Below, piece by piece: positions 62,721 through 64,000 of a stretch of 64,000 nucleotides of DNA. Every line of letters starts with the position of its first letter. Within the stretch, counting starts at the first letter, position 1. Both the position numbers and the translations under genes were made by a program. The notes beneath the pieces are model-generated. The model ran no database searches. It saw only the letters and a program-made list of their open reading frames with translations, and had not been told where the DNA came from. Source of the DNA: Prorocentrum cordatum (Eukaryota > Sar > Dinophyceae > Prorocentrales > Prorocentraceae); contig CAUYUJ010020524.1 of assembly GCA_963575745.1 (NCBI GenBank), positions 91,206-155,205 on the forward strand, written 5' to 3'.

Positions 62721-64000
62721 CAGTTCAGTTAGCCCGCGGAGGTCTGGACAGATGCAAGCGTCGCATATTGTCGGGCCTCTGGGCGCCGCATGGCGACAGT
62801 TATGGAAATCCACTCTCTGCGAGACTGCCCACTGCTGGAACGCGCAGGTGTGCGCTGATCCCATTCGCTCGGCGCCGCGATGTGTGCCTCGACTGATCGC
62901 GGCATGACACGCGCTTGTGCCTGCGGGGCACTCGGGTTGCGCGGTCCTCGGGCGTTGCTCCAGGGGGGAGCCATGCACGGGGATGGACAGTCTTCCCTAT
63001 AGTAAAACGTGGGAATTCACTAATCGACAATTCACTAATCGACGTGTCACTGTTGGGGGTTCTGTCCGGGGGAGGTCCAGAAAGTTGGACCTTCGGGGTC
63101 CCCGCGAAATCCTCAACAGCGCGAAATCCTCAACAGCCATGGCATTGAGGGTTACTTCCGATTCCGTGACGACATTCTTATATTGGGGAGCGGGCTGGCC
63201 TCCAGAACGAACCACTTGTTCAAACGAATGCAGGAAGTGTCGAAGTTTTACCCTCTCACAATATCTAGGGAAATGTGGGGTATGCAGTATCTGGAGGTGT
63301 TTGTGCACAATCGTGATGGGAGATTCGAGGTCTCTCATTTCCGAAAGCCTTCCTCCCTCCTCCCCACGCTCTCCCCCAGCAACGCTCCCCCAGAGCAAAT
63401 ACACAAGTCATGGCCGGGAGCATTTGCCTACAGAGTTCGTAGTCTGTGCAGTAGTGAAATACTGTTCCATGTTGCTACATCATCGGTCAGATAACGCATG
63501 CTTGTAGGATACACCCACACATACACAAGAGCTATGTTTGAGAAGGCCGTTAAAAGTGTGACACGTCATAGATGTGGCACGCCTAGTCAAAGCAGGTTCC
63601 TTTTGCATGGCTCGTCCTCGGATACCATCCTGTGTTGGTCGCCGAGATGCGACGCCTGATTGATTTTCCATTTGAACACGAGTGGAACACTCAGGCTTCT
63701 GTTTGCAAAGGCCTTTCGTTCGCGAATGGGGGAGTGCCAGCAAGCAGTGGGCTTGAGTTGGCGCAACAACGCGCCTTCACTCATATCGATGATCGTTTCC
63801 GCAAGTTTGCATGTATATTAACGGTGTAGTGGATGGGGATGGTGGTGGTGTGCTACTGCTGCACATCCGTAGCCTTTGAGGCTCTAGCTGAACAGATCTT
63901 AAGGCAGGTGGTGAGCACGCAACCGCTCGCCGGCCTCGAAGGAAAACAATCACGCTTTGACCCTTCTCGCTCATTTGTTTGGGGGGCCCTATGGGGCCCC
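62721..64000. other. Noncoding stretch with short tandem pairs
   Basis: AATTCACTAATCGAC occurs twice in tandem (63013-63042) and GCGAAATCCTCAACA twice (63103 and 63120). A minus-strand ORF of 135 codons (63404-62997) has a balanced composition but no recognisable motif. The last 200 bases show nothing I can name. Confidence 0.4.

Noticed and set aside
61588-62978. 350-390-codon minus-strand ORFs
   Set aside because: They run through (GGA)n tracts and the candidate LTR; composition artefact.

Overview
The window reads as a piece of a very large, GC-rich dinoflagellate nuclear genome. This is inferred from three things: broken retroelement polyproteins with domain combinations I associate with dinoflagellates, very dense low-complexity DNA, and the absence of any host gene I can recognise. 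I see no rRNA, tRNA, spliced-leader gene, bacterial operon or CRISPR array. A 100-base run of N at 9209-9308 is an assembly gap.

Three retroelements, all on the minus strand, carry almost all real coding signal. (1) 1-4740, cut by the window start: Gag-like ORFs, a reverse transcriptase (YIDD) and a C5 cytosine DNA methyltransferase whose catalytic Cys is replaced by Gly. (2) 11366-26000, a roughly 14.6-kb Ty1/copia-like element. In its own 5'-3' order it has Gag with a CCHC knuckle, RG-rich and Pro-rich regions, a possible KptA/Tpt1-like domain, a RING-H2 finger, an aspartic protease, a conserved methyltransferase-like domain, a second Zn finger, integrase, RT and RNase H. Frameshifts and stops break it into many frames. 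(3) 48980-61985, a second copia-like element with LTR-like repeats at both ends: Gag, protease, a dUTPase domain, the same methyltransferase-like domain, integrase, an RT split by a 983-bp insertion with a 5-bp target duplication, and RNase H.

The most unusual signal is a set of 14 short hairpins (14 nt, 5-bp stem, mostly GNNA tetraloop) scattered through element 2. All lie in the same orientation, all pair properly only in the sense RNA, and most are read in frame as Ala-Gly-X-Pro-Ala. They look like a tiny mobile or expanding in-frame RNA-hairpin repeat.

Between and beside the retroelements lie repeats. These include a Tc1/mariner-style MITE pair (5042-5223, 6078-6257), a 141-bp MITE with 28-bp inverted ends (48051-48191), degenerate Pro/Arg-coding arrays (26620-37270) with a conserved AT-rich core, G-rich minisatellites flanked by tRNA T-arm-like motifs (32280-33440), a 170-bp tandem array (40930-42640), self-inverted 16-bp minisatellites around microsatellite and telomere-like arrays (43000-46110), and many trinucleotide tracts. 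The long ORFs in these repeat regions are almost all artefacts of base composition.
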